NCBI GenBank assembly: GCA_023435725.1 | Contig: JAEYRD010000016.1 | Coordinates: 1-6,150 of the forward strand | Length of the DNA stretch: 6,150 bases | Source: Pseudomonadota bacterium | GTDB lineage: Bacteria > Pseudomonadota > Alphaproteobacteria > Rhizobiales > Xanthobacteraceae | Reading direction: 5' to 3' | Shown here: positions 5,214 through 6,150 of the stretch, one piece after another | Layout: each line of letters starts with the position of its first letter | How positions within the stretch are numbered: position 1 is the stretch's first letter | The notes under the pieces: model-generated | Told to the model about the DNA's origin: nothing | Seen by the model: only the letters and a program-made list of their open reading frames with translations | Database searches by the model: none | Translations under genes and position numbers: made by a program

Positions 5214-6150
5214 TTAGAGTCTGATCGTGCCGTCGACGATCTGCGCGTACAGTTCGGAATCGAGCGCGACATAGGCGCCGGACTTCGGGTCGAGCATAAG
5301 CAGCGGATCGGAGATCGCGCCGGGATCGAAGCCTTCGCGCGCGAGGTCGCCCTTCTTCTGCTTGAACGTCTCGGTCGCATCGAGCTCATGAGAAATGCGG
5401 ATGAAGACGGGACGCGCGTAGACCGGCAGGCGCTGCGCGAGATGGGCCGGCAGCGCCGCGATGTCAAACCCCTCGTTCACGACGATCGCGCTCATGCCGG
5501 CGCGGCCGTCGGCGCCGGGGATGCCGACGCCGTAGGTGGTGGCATCGATCACGCCGGAGAAATCGCGCACGGCGTCATTCACCTCAGACGTCGCGACGTT
5601 CTCGCCCTTCCAGCGGAAGGTATCGCCGATACGATCGACGAAATGAAAAAATGCCTTGTCATCGAGCCGCATCAAATCGCCGGTGCGGAACCAGGCATCG
5701 CCCTTGGCGAAGACGTCGCGCAGGATCTTCTTCTCGGTCTCGCCAGCATCGGTATAGCCCTCGAAACGGCCACCGCCCTCATCCGCGGTGCCGATGCGAC
5801 CGATGGCTTCGCCGGCCTCGCCGCGGGCGCAGGCGATGCAAAAACCCTCTTCATCGCGCAGCGGCGCGCCTGTGTCGGGATCGAGCTTGACGAGACTTGC
5901 TGGAAAACGATGCGCGAGCAGCGGCGGGATGCGGCCGATCGCGCCCGCCTGCCCCTCGACGTTGAACAGCGAGAAATTGCCTTCCGTCGCCGCGTAAAAT
6001 TCGAGGATGCGGGGAATGGCGAAACGCGCCTGGAAATCCTCCCAGATGTCGCCGCGCAGGCCGTTGCCGCAGACGAGCCGCAGGCGATGGCGGTTCTCGT
6101 ATTCCGACGGCGGCGCCTTAAGCAGATAGCGGCAGAGCTCGCCGATATAC
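5214..6150 (-). CDS. FATP/very-long-chain-type acyl-CoA synthetase (C-terminal half, start outside window)
   Basis: About 311 codons are open from the right edge to TAA at 5214-5216. The sequence follows the fatty acid transport protein / very-long-chain acyl-CoA synthetase branch of the AMP-binding superfamily: YIGELCRYLL at the edge, RLRLVCGNGLRGDIWEDFQ, FYAATEGNFSLFN (YAATEG at 5979-5996), WFRTGDLMRLD, the branch-specific DRIGDTFRWKGENVAT (5589-5636), and RPVFIRI followed by TETFKQKKGDL near 5350-5375 holding the catalytic lysine. The expected reaction is ATP-dependent conversion of long- or very-long-chain fatty acids to acyl-CoA, often at the membrane in this family. Full proteins are about 600 residues, so roughly half lies beyond the window. 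It is on the same strand as the ACP operon but separated by 146 nt, so co-transcription is possible but not shown. No frameshift is seen in the visible part. Confidence 0.9.
   Translation of the reverse strand, partial: YIGELCRYLLKAPPSEYENRHRLRLVCGNGLRGDIWEDFQARFAIPRILEFYAATEGNFSLFNVEGQAGAIGRIPPLLAHRFPASLVKLDPDTGAPLRDEEGFCIACARGEAGEAIGRIGTADEGGGRFEGYTDAGETEKKILRDVFAKGDAWFRTGDLMRLDDKAFFHFVDRIGDTFRWKGENVATSEVNDAVRDFSGVIDATTYGVGIPGADGRAGMSAIVVNEGFDIAALPAHLAQRLPVYARPVFIRISHELDATETFKQKKGDLAREGFDPGAISDPLLMLDPKSGAYVALDSELYAQIVDGTIRL

Noticed and set aside
4351..5217. 288-residue plus-strand open frame
   Set aside because: Antisense to the ligase and ACP genes, Ser/Arg-rich, no domain, and the minus-strand genes have clear catalytic motifs.

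Overview
The window looks like a chromosomal segment of an alphaproteobacterium of the Bradyrhizobium / Rhodopseudomonas group (Nitrobacteraceae). The evidence is high GC with strong GC3 coding bias, protein families typical of that group (DUF2147, DUF3095, FATP-type acyl-CoA synthetase), and intergenic palindromes I recognise as common in Bradyrhizobium genomes. The taxon is inferred from recalled patterns; no search was run.

Left part (1-2201). The 3' end of a secreted DUF2147 protein (+) converges on a DUF3095 gene (-), with a palindromic intergenic repeat between them that could terminate both. DUF3095 is a poorly studied family whose N-terminal half resembles class III nucleotide cyclases. 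Across a divergent intergenic region lies a small ribbon-helix-helix-like protein gene (+) with a clear ribosome binding site.

Middle (2202-2737). Two different palindromic elements lie back to back just after the ribbon-helix-helix gene. Next come a possible 69-residue hypothetical protein (-) and a near-perfect 27-bp palindrome downstream of the next operon.

Right part (2738-6150), all on the minus strand. In transcription order: the C-terminal half of a very-long-chain/FATP-type acyl-CoA synthetase, a 146-nt gap with a candidate operator, then three overlapping genes for a stand-alone acyl carrier protein (ACP), a 460-residue adenylate-forming acyl ligase, and a FabG-like short-chain dehydrogenase/reductase (SDR). 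The ACP and ligase genes overlap by 14 nt and the ligase and SDR genes by 8 nt, so the three are very likely co-translated. The simplest reading is an acyl-loading and reducing cassette: the ligase activates a carboxylic acid, may load it on the ACP (or on CoA), and the SDR reduces a keto group. Substrate and product are unknown. No ketosynthase, thioesterase or phosphopantetheinyl transferase is visible in the window. This cassette is the best candidate here for an undescribed small pathway.

I see no tRNA, rRNA, CRISPR array, transposase or insertion sequence.
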